The notes beneath the pieces are model-generated. The model worked only from the letters and a program-made list of their open reading frames with translations. It did no database searches and had not been told where the DNA came from. A DNA stretch of 32,800 nt, taken from NCBI GenBank assembly GCA_964487155.1, contig CAZAQB010000024.1:1-32800 (forward strand). Reading direction: 5' to 3'. Shown here piece after piece: positions 17,234 to 25,100 of the stretch. This stretch comes from CAZAQB01 sp964487155. Lineage in GTDB: Bacteria > Pseudomonadota > Gammaproteobacteria > Nitrococcales > Nitrococcaceae. The first letter of the stretch is position 1. Each line of letters opens with the position of its first letter. The position numbers and the translations under genes were made by a program.

Positions 17234-17680
17234 GTGCCCTTGAATCTCCTGCTGCTCAACGGCCCCAACCTGAACCTGCTGGGAAGGCGCGAGCCGGCCC
17301 GCTACGGAAGCCGCACCCTCGCGGAAATCGACGGCCGCCTGCAGGCCCTGGCCACCCAGTCCGGCGCCGAGCTTGCGACGTTCCAGAGCAACGCGGAACA
17401 CGAGTTGGTGGAGCGCATCCACCGGGCTGCGGACGACGGCACCCGGTTCATCCTGATCAACCCCGGCGCCTTCACTCACACCAGCGTCGCCCTGCGGGAC
17501 GCCCTGCTGGCGGTGGAGATCCCCTTCATCGAGGTGCACCTCAGCAACATTTTCGCCCGCGAATCGTTTCGCCATCACTCCTACCTGTCGGACGTGGCGG
17601 CCGGGGTCATCTGCGGCCTGGGGCCGCAGGGTTACGAACTGGCACTGCAGGCCGCGCTGGCGCGCGCTGCGGAGGACTAG
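17234..17680 (+). CDS. aroQ: Type II 3-dehydroquinate dehydratase
   Basis: 148 residues, typical for the dodecameric type II enzyme that converts 3-dehydroquinate to 3-dehydroshikimate in the shikimate pathway. Active-site motifs are all present: LNGPNLNLLG (8-17), Tyr24 on the lid, NPGAFTHTS (76-84), EVHLSN (100-105) with His102, and SFRHHSYLSD with Arg113. GTG 17234 is preceded by AGGA. It is followed six bases later by accB; aroQ-accB-accC is a common gammaproteobacterial arrangement. Confidence 0.96.
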   Translation: MPLNLLLLNGPNLNLLGRREPARYGSRTLAEIDGRLQALATQSGAELATFQSNAEHELVERIHRAADDGTRFILINPGAFTHTSVALRDALLAVEIPFIEVHLSNIFARESFRHHSYLSDVAAGVICGLGPQGYELALQAALARAAED

Positions 17681-17686
17681 AGCCTG

Positions 17687-18154
17687 ATGGATATCCGCAA
17701 GATCAAGCGTCTCATCGAGTTGCTGGACGAGTCCGGCGTCAACGAGATCGAGATCCGTGAAGGTGAGGAGGCGGTGCGCATCACCCGGGCCGCCGCTGCC
17801 CCGGCCTTTGGCGGCTGGGGACCGCCCCCCGCCTACGCCTACGCCCCCGAGCCCCCCCGCGCCGAACCGCCGCCGCGCGAGGAACCCGCCGCGCCGGAGC
17901 CGGCCATCGCCGAGCCCGCGGGCCACGTAATCCGCTCGCCCATGGTGGGCACCTTCTACCGCACCCCGTCGCCGGGAGCCTCGGTCTTCGTGGAAGAGGG
18001 GTCGCCGGTGAAGGTGGGGGACACCTTGTGCATCATCGAGGCGATGAAGATGCTCAACCAGATCGAGTGCGACCGGGACGGCGTGCTGCGGGCAGTGCTG
18101 GTGGAGAACGGCCAGCCCGTGGAGTACGACCAGCCGCTGTTCGTCATCGAGTAG
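17687..18154 (+). CDS. accB: Biotin carboxyl carrier protein of acetyl-CoA carboxylase
   Basis: 155 residues. The N-terminal MDIRKIKRLIELLDESG helix docks the biotin carboxylase. A proline/alanine/glutamate-rich linker follows at about 35-78, then the biotinyl domain with EAMKM at 118-122, where Lys121 is the biotinylated residue. It carries carboxybiotin between AccC and the transferase AccAD in the first committed step of fatty acid synthesis. It ends 5 bases before accC. Confidence 0.97.
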   Translation: MDIRKIKRLIELLDESGVNEIEIREGEEAVRITRAAAAPAFGGWGPPPAYAYAPEPPRAEPPPREEPAAPEPAIAEPAGHVIRSPMVGTFYRTPSPGASVFVEEGSPVKVGDTLCIIEAMKMLNQIECDRDGVLRAVLVENGQPVEYDQPLFVIE

Positions 18155-18159
18155 CGCCG

Positions 18160-19506
18160 ATGCTGGAGAAAATCGTCATCGCCAACCGCGGCGAGATTGC
18201 GCTGCGCATCCTGCGGGCCTGCCGGGAACTGGGCATCGGCACGGTGGCGGTGCATTCCACCGCCGACCGCGACCTCAAGCACGTACGCCTGGCCGACGAG
18301 TCGGTGTGCATCGGTCCGCCCCAGTCGAGCGAGAGCTACCTGAACACCCCCGCCATCATCAGTGCCGCGGAAGTCACCGACGCCAGCGCCGTGCATCCCG
18401 GTTACGGCTTCCTGGCGGAGAATGCCGGCTTCGCCGACCGGGTGGAGAGCTCGGGCTTCATATTCATCGGCCCCCGGCCGGAGACCATCGAGCTGATGGG
18501 GGACAAGGTGTCGGCCATCCGCGCCATGCGCGAGGCCGGCATCCCCTGCGTGCCGGGCTCCGACGGTCCCCTGGGCGACGACGACGAGGACAACCTGCGC
18601 CTGGCCCGTAAGGTTGGCTACCCGGTGATCATCAAGGCCGCGGCGGGCGGCGGCGGCCGAGGCATGCGCGTGGTGCACAGCGACGCCGCGCTGCCCGCCG
18701 CCATCGCCATGACCCGAACCGAGGCCCAGTCCGCCTTCGGCAGCGACGTGGTCTACATGGAGAAATACCTGGAACTCCCCCGCCACGTGGAGATCCAGGT
18801 GCTGGCCGACGAACATGGCAACGCCATTCACCTGGGCGAGCGCGACTGCTCGGTGCAGCGCCGCCATCAGAAGGTGATCGAGGAAAGCCCCGCCCCGGGA
18901 CTTACCCCGGCGCAGCGCTCCACCATCGGCGAGCGCTGCGCCGAGGCCTGCCGGCAACTCGGCTACCGGGGCGCCGGCACTTTCGAGTTCCTCTACCAGG
19001 ACGGCGAGTTTTTCTTCATCGAGATGAACACCCGCATCCAGGTGGAGCACCCGGTGACGGAGATGGTCACCGGGCTCGACCTGGTGAAGGAGCAGATCCT
19101 GGTAGCCATGGGCGAGCGGCTGCGCTTCCGCCAGCAGGACATCCAGTTCCGCGGCCACGCCGTGGAGTGCCGGGTGAACGCCGAGTCCGCCACCACCTTC
19201 GTGCCCTCTCCCGGGCGCGTCAGCCTCTACCATCCCCCCGGGGGGCCCGGGGTGCGGGTCGACAGCCACGTCTACAGCGGTTACACGGTACCCCCCTACT
19301 ACGACTCCCTGATCGGCAAGATCATCACCCACGGCGAGACCCGCGACAGCGCCATCGCCCGCATGCAGTGCGCCCTGTCCGAGATGGTCATCGAGGGCAT
19401 CGACACCAACGTGGCCCTGCACCGGGACGTCCTGGCGGACGCCGCCTTCCAGGAAGGGGGCGTGAGCATCCACTGGCTGGAGAAGAAGCTCAAGCTGCAG
19501 GCCTGA
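18160..19506 (+). CDS. accC: Biotin carboxylase subunit of acetyl-CoA carboxylase
   Basis: 448 residues in register with the E. coli enzyme. MLEKIVIANRGEIALRI starts the N-terminal domain, the ATP-grasp glycine loop AAAGGGGRGMR is at 160-170, and Lys238, Glu288, Asn290, Arg292 and Glu296 (MNTRIQVEHPVTE) fall at the catalytic positions. It carboxylates biotin on AccB with bicarbonate and ATP. ATG 18160 is chosen over the in-frame extension inside accB because it gives the invariant family N-terminus. The gene ends 20 bases from the convergent permease gene, with no obvious terminator between. Confidence 0.97.
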   Translation: MLEKIVIANRGEIALRILRACRELGIGTVAVHSTADRDLKHVRLADESVCIGPPQSSESYLNTPAIISAAEVTDASAVHPGYGFLAENAGFADRVESSGFIFIGPRPETIELMGDKVSAIRAMREAGIPCVPGSDGPLGDDDEDNLRLARKVGYPVIIKAAAGGGGRGMRVVHSDAALPAAIAMTRTEAQSAFGSDVVYMEKYLELPRHVEIQVLADEHGNAIHLGERDCSVQRRHQKVIEESPAPGLTPAQRSTIGERCAEACRQLGYRGAGTFEFLYQDGEFFFIEMNTRIQVEHPVTEMVTGLDLVKEQILVAMGERLRFRQQDIQFRGHAVECRVNAESATTFVPSPGRVSLYHPPGGPGVRVDSHVYSGYTVPPYYDSLIGKIITHGETRDSAIARMQCALSEMVIEGIDTNVALHRDVLADAAFQEGGVSIHWLEKKLKLQA

Positions 19507-19526
19507 AAACCGTCGCGGCTGGGGAT

Positions 19527-20321
19527 TCAGCCCGCCAGCAGCAGGTCGGTTCCGACCAGCAGCAGGAAGCCGGCGAAGGCCCGGCGCAGATAGCGCTGCG
19601 GTATCCGGCTCGCCACCGCCGCCCCAAGCGGGGCGGTGAACACACTCACCACGGTGATGCCGAGCACCGAGGGCCAGTGGATGAATCCGGTGCTGAAGGC
19701 CGGCAGCGGCAGGTCCCGGGTGGCGCCGGCCACCACATAGCCCAGCGTGCCCGCCAGGGCGATGGGCAGGCCGCAGGCAGAGGAGGTCCCCACCGCCTGG
19801 CGCATCGGCACTCCCCGCCAGGCCAGGTAGGGCACCGTCATGCTGCCCCCGCCGATGCCCACCACGCTGGACGCCGTCCCGATCACGCCCCCTACGGCGG
19901 CGTTCACCAGGGCGCTGCCGGGCCGGTGGCCGGGTTCCGGGATGCCGGCCAGGAGCATCCGCGCCGCCATGCCCAGGGTGAAGCAGGCGAACACCACCCG
20001 CAGGGTGTCCGCCGGCAGCCGGCCGGTGACCTGGGCCCCCAGGAAGGCCCCGGCCAGCATGCCCAGGGCCAGGGAGCGGAATACCGGCCAGAGGATATTG
20101 CCGCGCCGCCAGTGGGCCCGCACCGATGAGATCGCCGTGACCACGATGGTGGCCAGGGAGCTGGCGATGGCGATATGGATGGCCACCTGCTCGGAGACTC
20201 CCTGCAGACCCAGGGCGAACAGCAGCATGGGCACGATAATCAGCCCGCCGCCGATGCCGAACACCCCCGACAGGAAGCCCGCGGCGGCACCGGCCGTCAG
20301 ATAAACCAGCACAAGAGTCAT
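19527..20321 (-). CDS. TauE/SafE (TSUP) family sulfite/organosulfonate exporter-like permease
   Basis: 264 residues, mostly hydrophobic, with an estimated seven or eight membrane helices. The family's paired repeats are recognisable: GAAAGFLSGVFGIGGG near the start and a second GGVIGTASSVVGIGGGSM copy in the middle. TSUP proteins move sulfite, sulfonates or other anionic metabolites across the inner membrane; the substrate here is unknown. The start is ATG 20321, with GGGGAG upstream; the longer frame to 20675 has no family homology. It is a single-gene unit, convergent with accC and divergent from the NDUFA9-like gene. Confidence 0.87.
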   Translation of the reverse strand: MTLVLVYLTAGAAAGFLSGVFGIGGGLIIVPMLLFALGLQGVSEQVAIHIAIASSLATIVVTAISSVRAHWRRGNILWPVFRSLALGMLAGAFLGAQVTGRLPADTLRVVFACFTLGMAARMLLAGIPEPGHRPGSALVNAAVGGVIGTASSVVGIGGGSMTVPYLAWRGVPMRQAVGTSSACGLPIALAGTLGYVVAGATRDLPLPAFSTGFIHWPSVLGITVVSVFTAPLGAAVASRIPQRYLRRAFAGFLLLVGTDLLLAG

Positions 20322-20494
20322 CCGGGGCTCCCCGCTTCCCCAGTCCCAAGACGCGGCGCACCACGCGGGCCGCCGGCCGGCGCAGTATGGCAGACGCCCC
20401 GCGGGCCGGCGCGGGCGACCGGCGAATCCCCTACAATGATCCCTCGCCGCCTCCGGCGCCGCGTCACCCCACAACCAAGAGGAGCCCCGCCGGC
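20322..20494. other. Divergent intergenic region
   Basis: 173 bp between the permease (-) and the NDUFA9-like gene (+). A -10-like TACAAT sits at 20432-20437 facing the latter, but the -35 position is G/C only, so no promoter is claimed. AGAGGAG at 20478-20484 is the ribosome binding site for ATG 20495. Confidence 0.4.
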
Positions 20495-21448
20495 ATGCAA
20501 ATCGAGAGCCTCTGCATCCTGGGCGGAAGCGGCTTCGTCGGCCGCCACATCGCCAATCGCCTCGCCAACCGGCCCATCGCGCTGCAGGTTCCCACCCAGC
20601 GCCGGGAGAACAGCCGCCACCTGCTGCCCATCCCCAACCTGAAGCTGGTGGAGTGCGACATCCACGATCAACCATCCCTGACCCAGGCCGTGCAGGGCAT
20701 GGACGCGGTCATCAACCTGGTGGGAGTGCTGAACGAGGGCCGCGGCCGGCGCAGCTTCCAGGCGGCCCATGCCGAGCTGCCCGCGCGGGTGGCCAGCGCC
20801 TGCCGGGAGGCCGGCGTGCACCGGCTGCTGCACATGAGTTCCCTGGGGGCGGCTGCCGATGCCCCGAGCCGTTACCTGCAGACCAAGGCGGAGGGCGAGA
20901 AGGCGATCCTTGCAGCCCACGGCGATGAACTGGCGGTGACGGTGTTCCGGCCGTCGGTGATCTTCGGCCCTGAGGACGCCTTCCTGAACACCTTCGCCAC
21001 CATGCTGCGGCTGGCGCCGGTGCTGCCCCTGCCGACCCCCAACGCCCGCTTCAAGCCGGTCTACGTCGGCGACGTGGCGGATGCCTTCATCCACAGCCTC
21101 GGCGAACACGCCACCTTCGGCGAGACCTATGAGCTGTGCGGGCCGGAGGTCTACTCGCTGCGCGAGCTGGTGGGCTACTGCGCCGAGCTGCTGGGTGTCC
21201 ACCGCCCCATCATCGGCCTGCCGGACAGCCTCTCCCGGCTCCAGGCCCGAATAATGCAGCACGTCCCCGGCCAGCCCTACACCATGGAGAACTACCTCTC
21301 CAGCCAGGTGGACAGCATCTGCAGCAAAGACGGCCTGCAGCGTCTCGGCCTGCCCGCCACCGCCCTGGAGACCATCGCGCCGGGCTATCTGGGCGGCCGC
21401 CGGGAGCGCGCCCGCTACGACCAGTTCCGGCGCATGGCCCGCCGCTGA
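20495..21448 (+). CDS. NDUFA9-like NAD(P)-binding SDR protein
   Basis: 317 residues of the extended/atypical short-chain dehydrogenase group that includes the mitochondrial complex I accessory subunit NDUFA9. The Rossmann loop is LGGSGFVGRHIA at 9-20. A YLQTK segment gives the Y-x3-K pair, and HMSSLGAAADAPS precedes it. It may be a nucleotide-binding chaperone or an oxidoreductase; the bacterial role is not settled. Start ATG 20495 is set by AGAGGAG upstream. The CCA-adding enzyme gene begins 36 bases downstream on the same strand, a pairing I recall from related genomes. Confidence 0.85.
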   Translation: MQIESLCILGGSGFVGRHIANRLANRPIALQVPTQRRENSRHLLPIPNLKLVECDIHDQPSLTQAVQGMDAVINLVGVLNEGRGRRSFQAAHAELPARVASACREAGVHRLLHMSSLGAAADAPSRYLQTKAEGEKAILAAHGDELAVTVFRPSVIFGPEDAFLNTFATMLRLAPVLPLPTPNARFKPVYVGDVADAFIHSLGEHATFGETYELCGPEVYSLRELVGYCAELLGVHRPIIGLPDSLSRLQARIMQHVPGQPYTMENYLSSQVDSICSKDGLQRLGLPATALETIAPGYLGGRRERARYDQFRRMARR

Positions 21449-21483
21449 CCCATGGCCTCGGCGCGGCCGGGGGGAGCAATGCC

Positions 21484-22755
21484 GTGAGCGAGGCTCCCGA
21501 GACCGGCCTGGAGACCTACCTGGTGGGCGGCGCCGTGCGCGACCGCCTGCTGGGACGGCCCGTGCAGGAGCGAGACTGGGTCGTGGTGGGCTCCTGCGCG
21601 CAGGCCATGAAGGCCCGCGGTTTCAAGCCTGTGGGTCGGGACTTCCCCGTGTTCCTGCATCCGGACAGCGGCGAGGAGTACGCCCTGGCCCGCACCGAGC
21701 GCAAGACCGGCCGCGGCTACCACGGCTTCGACTTCCACGCCGCCCCGGACGTCACCCTGGAGCAGGATCTGGCCCGGCGTGACCTGACCATCAATGCCAT
21801 AGCGCAAGCGCCCGACGGCAGCCTGATCGACCCGTTCGGCGGTCAGGCCGACCTGGCGGCGCGGCGGCTTGCGCACGTCTCTCCCGCGTTCCGGGAGGAT
21901 CCGGTGCGCATCCTGCGCCTGGCCCGTTTCGCCGCCCGGTTCCAGTCCCTGGGGTTCCGGGTGGCGGATGAGACTCTCGCCCTGTGCCGGCAGATGGTGG
22001 CCGCGGGCGAGGTCGATGCCCTGGTCCCCGAGCGGGTCTGGCAGGAACTCTCCCGGGCGCTGATGGAGCCGGCACCCTCGGCCTGCATCCGGGTTCTGCG
22101 GGAGTGCGGCGCGCTGGCCCGGGTGCTGCCGGAGGTGGACCGGCTGTTCGGGGTGCCCCAGCGCCCCCAGTACCACCCGGAGGTGGACACCGGCGAGCAC
22201 CTGCTGCTGGCCCTGGACCAGTCCGCCCGGCTGCAGGCAACCCTTGAGGTGCGATTCGCGGTGCTGATGCACGACCTGGGCAAGGGCGTCACGCCGGCCG
22301 AGATCCTGCCCGGCCACCAGGGTCACGAGGCCGCCGGCGTTCCCTTGGTGCGCGAGGTCTGCGCCCGGCTGCGGGTGCCCCGGGCCTGCCGCGATCTGGC
22401 CCTGGCGGTGACCCGCTGGCACCTGCACAGCCACCGGGCGCTTGAGTTGCGGCCCGCCACGCTGCTCAAGCTGCTCGAGGCCCTGGACGCCTTCCGCCGC
22501 CCGGAGCGAGTGGACCAGTTCACCAGCGCCTGCGAGGCCGACGCCCGCGGCCGCACCGGCCTGGAGGACCGACCCTACCCCCAGGCGCGGTTCCTGCGCG
22601 CCGCCCGGGACGCCGCCGCGGCGGTGAACGCCCGCGGCTTCGCCGAGCAGGGCCTGCAAGGGCCGGAAATCGCCGAAGCCCTGCGCAAGGCGCGCATCGA
22701 GGCGCTGCAGGAACAAAAGAAGAGTTGGCAATCAGCCGCAGATAGACGCGGATGA
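21484..22755 (+). CDS. cca: Multifunctional CCA tRNA nucleotidyltransferase
   Basis: 423 residues of class II, gammaproteobacterial type. It adds or repairs the 3' CCA of tRNA. LVGGAVRDRLLG (13-24), ERDWVVVG (29-36), RRDLTINA and EDPVRILRLARFAARF form the nucleotidyltransferase head. An HD phosphohydrolase domain (HDLGKG, then WHLHSH) is present, as in E. coli Cca. At the first metal-binding acid E. coli has Asp21; here it is Glu29, with the second acid, Asp31, kept. GTG 21484 follows GGGGAG at 21471-21476; the ATG at 21479 stops after two codons. The last residues, SAADRRG, and the TGA are encoded by an inverted-repeat element (22733-22934). Confidence 0.95.
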   Translation: MSEAPETGLETYLVGGAVRDRLLGRPVQERDWVVVGSCAQAMKARGFKPVGRDFPVFLHPDSGEEYALARTERKTGRGYHGFDFHAAPDVTLEQDLARRDLTINAIAQAPDGSLIDPFGGQADLAARRLAHVSPAFREDPVRILRLARFAARFQSLGFRVADETLALCRQMVAAGEVDALVPERVWQELSRALMEPAPSACIRVLRECGALARVLPEVDRLFGVPQRPQYHPEVDTGEHLLLALDQSARLQATLEVRFAVLMHDLGKGVTPAEILPGHQGHEAAGVPLVREVCARLRVPRACRDLALAVTRWHLHSHRALELRPATLLKLLEALDAFRRPERVDQFTSACEADARGRTGLEDRPYPQARFLRAARDAAAAVNARGFAEQGLQGPEIAEALRKARIEALQEQKKSWQSAADRRG

Positions 22756-22934
22756 ACCCAGATTGATCTCACTGGACGGCATGGGGCACCAGCCACCCGG
22801 GCCCTGATCCGGCCCAGGCCCGACGCTCGCGAAGGACCAATTGGCAGTACTGAAAGTACCCGAGACCTGAATCGTGCCCAGGACACGGCCATGGCAGTCA
22901 GAAATCGGCGTTCATCCGCGTCCATCTGCGGCTG
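22733..22934. repeat. 202-bp intergenic block bounded by a 25-bp inverted repeat
   Basis: Left arm 22733-22757 begins CAGCCGCAGATAGACGCGG; the right arm 22910-22934 is its reverse complement with one mismatch (24/25). Short further matches extend outward, with GAAGAG at 22719-22724 and CTCTTC at 22944-22949. The cca stop codon lies in the left arm; the right arm lies 16 bases before the uppP stop. The central 150 bases hold nothing I recognise. It may be a MITE-like or processed repeat and could form a transcript-ending stem between the convergent genes. Confidence 0.8.
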
Positions 22935-22950
22935 CTTGGACTGCTCTTCC

Positions 22951-23748
22951 TCACCAGAACACCACCAGCAGCACGCCCCCCAGCACCAGCCGGTAGATGA
23001 CGAACGGCAGCATGCCGATGCGCCGCACCAGGGCCAGGAAGGCGGCGATGCAGGCGTAGGCGCTCACCGCCGAGACTGCCAGCCCGAGGAGCAGGGGCAC
23101 GGGCTCCACCGGCACCGACGGCTCCAGCAGCTTGAGCCCCTGCCAGGCGCCGGCCAGGGCGATGGTGGGAATGGCGAGCAGGAAGGAAAAGCGGGCCGCC
23201 GCTTCCCGGGAGGCCCCCAGGAACAGGCCCGCCATCATGGTAACGCCTGAGCGCGACGTGCCCGGGATGATGGCCAAAGCCTGGGCGAGGCCCACCCAGA
23301 GGGCCTCCCGCAGGCCGAACTCCAGCTCGCTGCGAGTGCCGCCGCCGCGCCGGTCCGCCACCCAGAGCAGCAGACCGAAACCGATGTTGGCGGCGGCGAT
23401 TACCAGCGGCGCGCGCAGCGCTCCCTCGGCCAGGTTCCCGAACAGCAGGCCGGCCACCACCACCGGCAGGGTTGCCACCACCAGCGCCGCGGCGAGCCGG
23501 CCTTCGCCCACCATCCGGCGCTGGGTCAGGGAGGCAGCGGCGTCGGCTACCAGTGCCGCCACGGTGCCGCGGAAGTAGGCCAGCACCGCCAGCAGGGTAC
23601 CCACGTGCACTCCCACGTCGAAGGCGAGCCCCTGGTCGGGCCAGCCCAGCAGCACCGGCACCAGCACCAGGTGGGCGGAGCTGGAGATGGGCAGAAACTC
23701 GGTGAGGCCCTGCAGCAGGGCGAGCCACAGGGCATGGAGCAGATCCAT
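22951..23748 (-). CDS. uppP: Undecaprenyl-diphosphatase UppP/BacA
   Basis: 265 residues, polytopic. It dephosphorylates undecaprenyl diphosphate to recycle the lipid carrier for peptidoglycan, O-antigen and capsule. Signature motifs are GLTEFLPISSSAHL (14-27), with Glu17 and His26, and PGTSRSG (162-168), with Arg166. Start ATG 23748 has AGGAG upstream. It follows the cyclase gene by 27 bases on the same strand, so the two may be co-transcribed. It is convergent with cca across the inverted-repeat block. Confidence 0.96.
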   Translation of the reverse strand: MDLLHALWLALLQGLTEFLPISSSAHLVLVPVLLGWPDQGLAFDVGVHVGTLLAVLAYFRGTVAALVADAAASLTQRRMVGEGRLAAALVVATLPVVVAGLLFGNLAEGALRAPLVIAAANIGFGLLLWVADRRGGGTRSELEFGLREALWVGLAQALAIIPGTSRSGVTMMAGLFLGASREAAARFSFLLAIPTIALAGAWQGLKLLEPSVPVEPVPLLLGLAVSAVSAYACIAAFLALVRRIGMLPFVIYRLVLGGVLLVVFW

Positions 23749-23775
23749 GGGCAGGGGGCTCCTGGGGGGTCGGGT

Positions 23776-24828
23776 TCAGGCGGCCTTGGGGCAGCGCAGA
23801 TGGTACAGGGTTACCGGCTCGTCCAGGCCGCGAATGGCTGCCTGCTGGGCGGGTCCGAAGGCAAGCTCCGGCGACTGGCCGGCCACCAGGGCATGCACCG
23901 CCGCGGAGACCACGGCGGTCATGGGCTCGGCCCGGCCGCACAGCCGCGCGGCGATGTTCACGGTATCGCCAATGGCGGTGTAGTCCAGGTGCACGCCGGC
24001 GCCGATATTGCCCACCACCACCGGTCCGGCATGTATGCCGACCCCCATGGGCACCGGACCGACGCCGTCCACCGCCGGCAGCGCGGCGGTTCGCCGCAGC
24101 AGATCCTGGGCACAGCGGCAGGCGTCCACCGCCATGGCCCGCCCGTCGAACACCGCCATCAGGCCGTCACCGCCGAACTTGTCCACGTAGCCATGATGCT
24201 CGTAGACGGTCTCCACCTGGGTGCCCATGTGGCGGCTGACGGCATCGAACAGCGCCTTGGGCGGCAGGCTGCGGGCCAGCGAGGTGAAGCCGCGGATGTC
24301 GGAGAACAGCACCACCACTTCCCGCTCCTCCGGAGCGGGGGCGGTGTCGCGCTGGCGCACCCGGCGCTCGATCAGGCCACGGATGCGGGGCGAGACGTAG
24401 CGGGCGAGGTCGGCGCGAATGCGCTCAAGCTGGCGGTAGTAATCGGCCTTCTTCAGCAGCCCCCCCAGCCGGGCCACCACCACCAGGGGCTCCAGGGGCT
24501 TGAGCAGGAAATCGTCGCAGCCAGCCGAGAACGCCGAGCGCAGCAGGTAGCGATCCTCGGTGGCGGTGGAGATGAGGATGGGGGTGACGTGGAAGCGGGG
24601 GTCTTCGCGCAGCCGCACACAGAGCTCGATGCCGTCCATGCCCGGCATCTCGGCGTCCAGGATGAAGGCGTCCGGATCGGTGGACTGCAACGAGCCCAGG
24701 GCCTCGGCGCCGTTCTCGGCGGTGGCGATGCGGTAGCCCGCCGCGCTCAGGATGCGGGTCAGGACGGTCCGCGAGAACCGATGATCGTCCACCACCAGCA
24801 CGGTGGGCCTGTGCTCGTCGTCGGTCAT
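23776..24828 (-). CDS. Response regulator with C-terminal class III adenylate/guanylate cyclase domain
   Basis: 350 residues, no membrane segment. A receiver domain (1-120) has Asp14-Asp15, phospho-acceptor Asp58 in FILDAEMPG, and Lys110-Pro111. A helical linker (about 121-165) leads to a class III cyclase domain with metal-binding Asp177 (LFSDIRG) and Asp221 (GGDG), base-contacting Lys217, and Asn291/Arg295 (NIAAR) for transition-state stabilisation. The catalytic set is complete and Lys217 favours ATP, so cAMP synthesis controlled by a sensor kinase is likely. No kinase gene is nearby. ATG 24828 is chosen because family homology begins there; the longer open frame to 25581 crosses the repeat element and midA. 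Co-transcription with uppP is possible. Confidence 0.92.
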   Translation of the reverse strand: MTDDEHRPTVLVVDDHRFSRTVLTRILSAAGYRIATAENGAEALGSLQSTDPDAFILDAEMPGMDGIELCVRLREDPRFHVTPILISTATEDRYLLRSAFSAGCDDFLLKPLEPLVVVARLGGLLKKADYYRQLERIRADLARYVSPRIRGLIERRVRQRDTAPAPEEREVVVLFSDIRGFTSLARSLPPKALFDAVSRHMGTQVETVYEHHGYVDKFGGDGLMAVFDGRAMAVDACRCAQDLLRRTAALPAVDGVGPVPMGVGIHAGPVVVGNIGAGVHLDYTAIGDTVNIAARLCGRAEPMTAVVSAAVHALVAGQSPELAFGPAQQAAIRGLDEPVTLYHLRCPKAA

Positions 24829-24933
24829 GGATCCCACCGGTCCCACCGAATACGGCCGGAGTCTAGCATGGCCCCCGCCCGGCCCTGTCCGGCCGCCCCG
24901 GAGAGGTGAATATTCACCACCGGGGGGGGTGGC
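24829..24933. promoter_or_regulatory. Upstream region of the cyclase gene with a 14-bp perfect palindrome
   Basis: GGTGAATATTCACC at 24905-24918 is a perfect palindrome 77-90 bases upstream of the cyclase start, followed by a run of eight G (24922-24929). A TAGACT word on the minus strand, nearer the gene, could be a -10, but no good -35 is visible. The palindrome may be an operator; the regulator is unknown. Confidence 0.4.
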
Positions 24934-25100
24934 TAGCCCGAAGATTTCATGAATTTGTGCTGATATCGCGCAGGATATTGGTTTCACAAGGGACTTTTCG
25001 AAGGAGCGGCGTATCGGTGAGTACGGCCGACTGAGAAAAGATTCCTTGTGGGGCCAAGAGACAAGCGAGATCGGTGCAAATTCGTGAAATCTTCGGGCTA
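24934..25100. repeat. 167-bp imperfect palindromic element
   Basis: The outer arms 24934-24960 and 25074-25100 pair at 24 of 27 positions (TAGCCCGAAGATTTCA ...). Similarity between the two halves continues inward, including CACAAGGGACTTTTC against GAAAAGATTCCTTGTG, so most of the element could fold as one long hairpin with a loop near 25000-25030. The midA stop codon TAG is the outermost triplet of the right arm. It contains no gene and resembles a MITE. Confidence 0.85.

Noticed and set aside
17956..20364. Minus-strand open frame spanning accB, accC and the permease gene
   Set aside because: It is antisense to the canonical accB/accC proteins and has no recognisable domain.
20432..20437. 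TACAAT as a -10 box for the NDUFA9-like gene
   Set aside because: The expected -35 position is G/C only; without expression data a promoter call is not justified.
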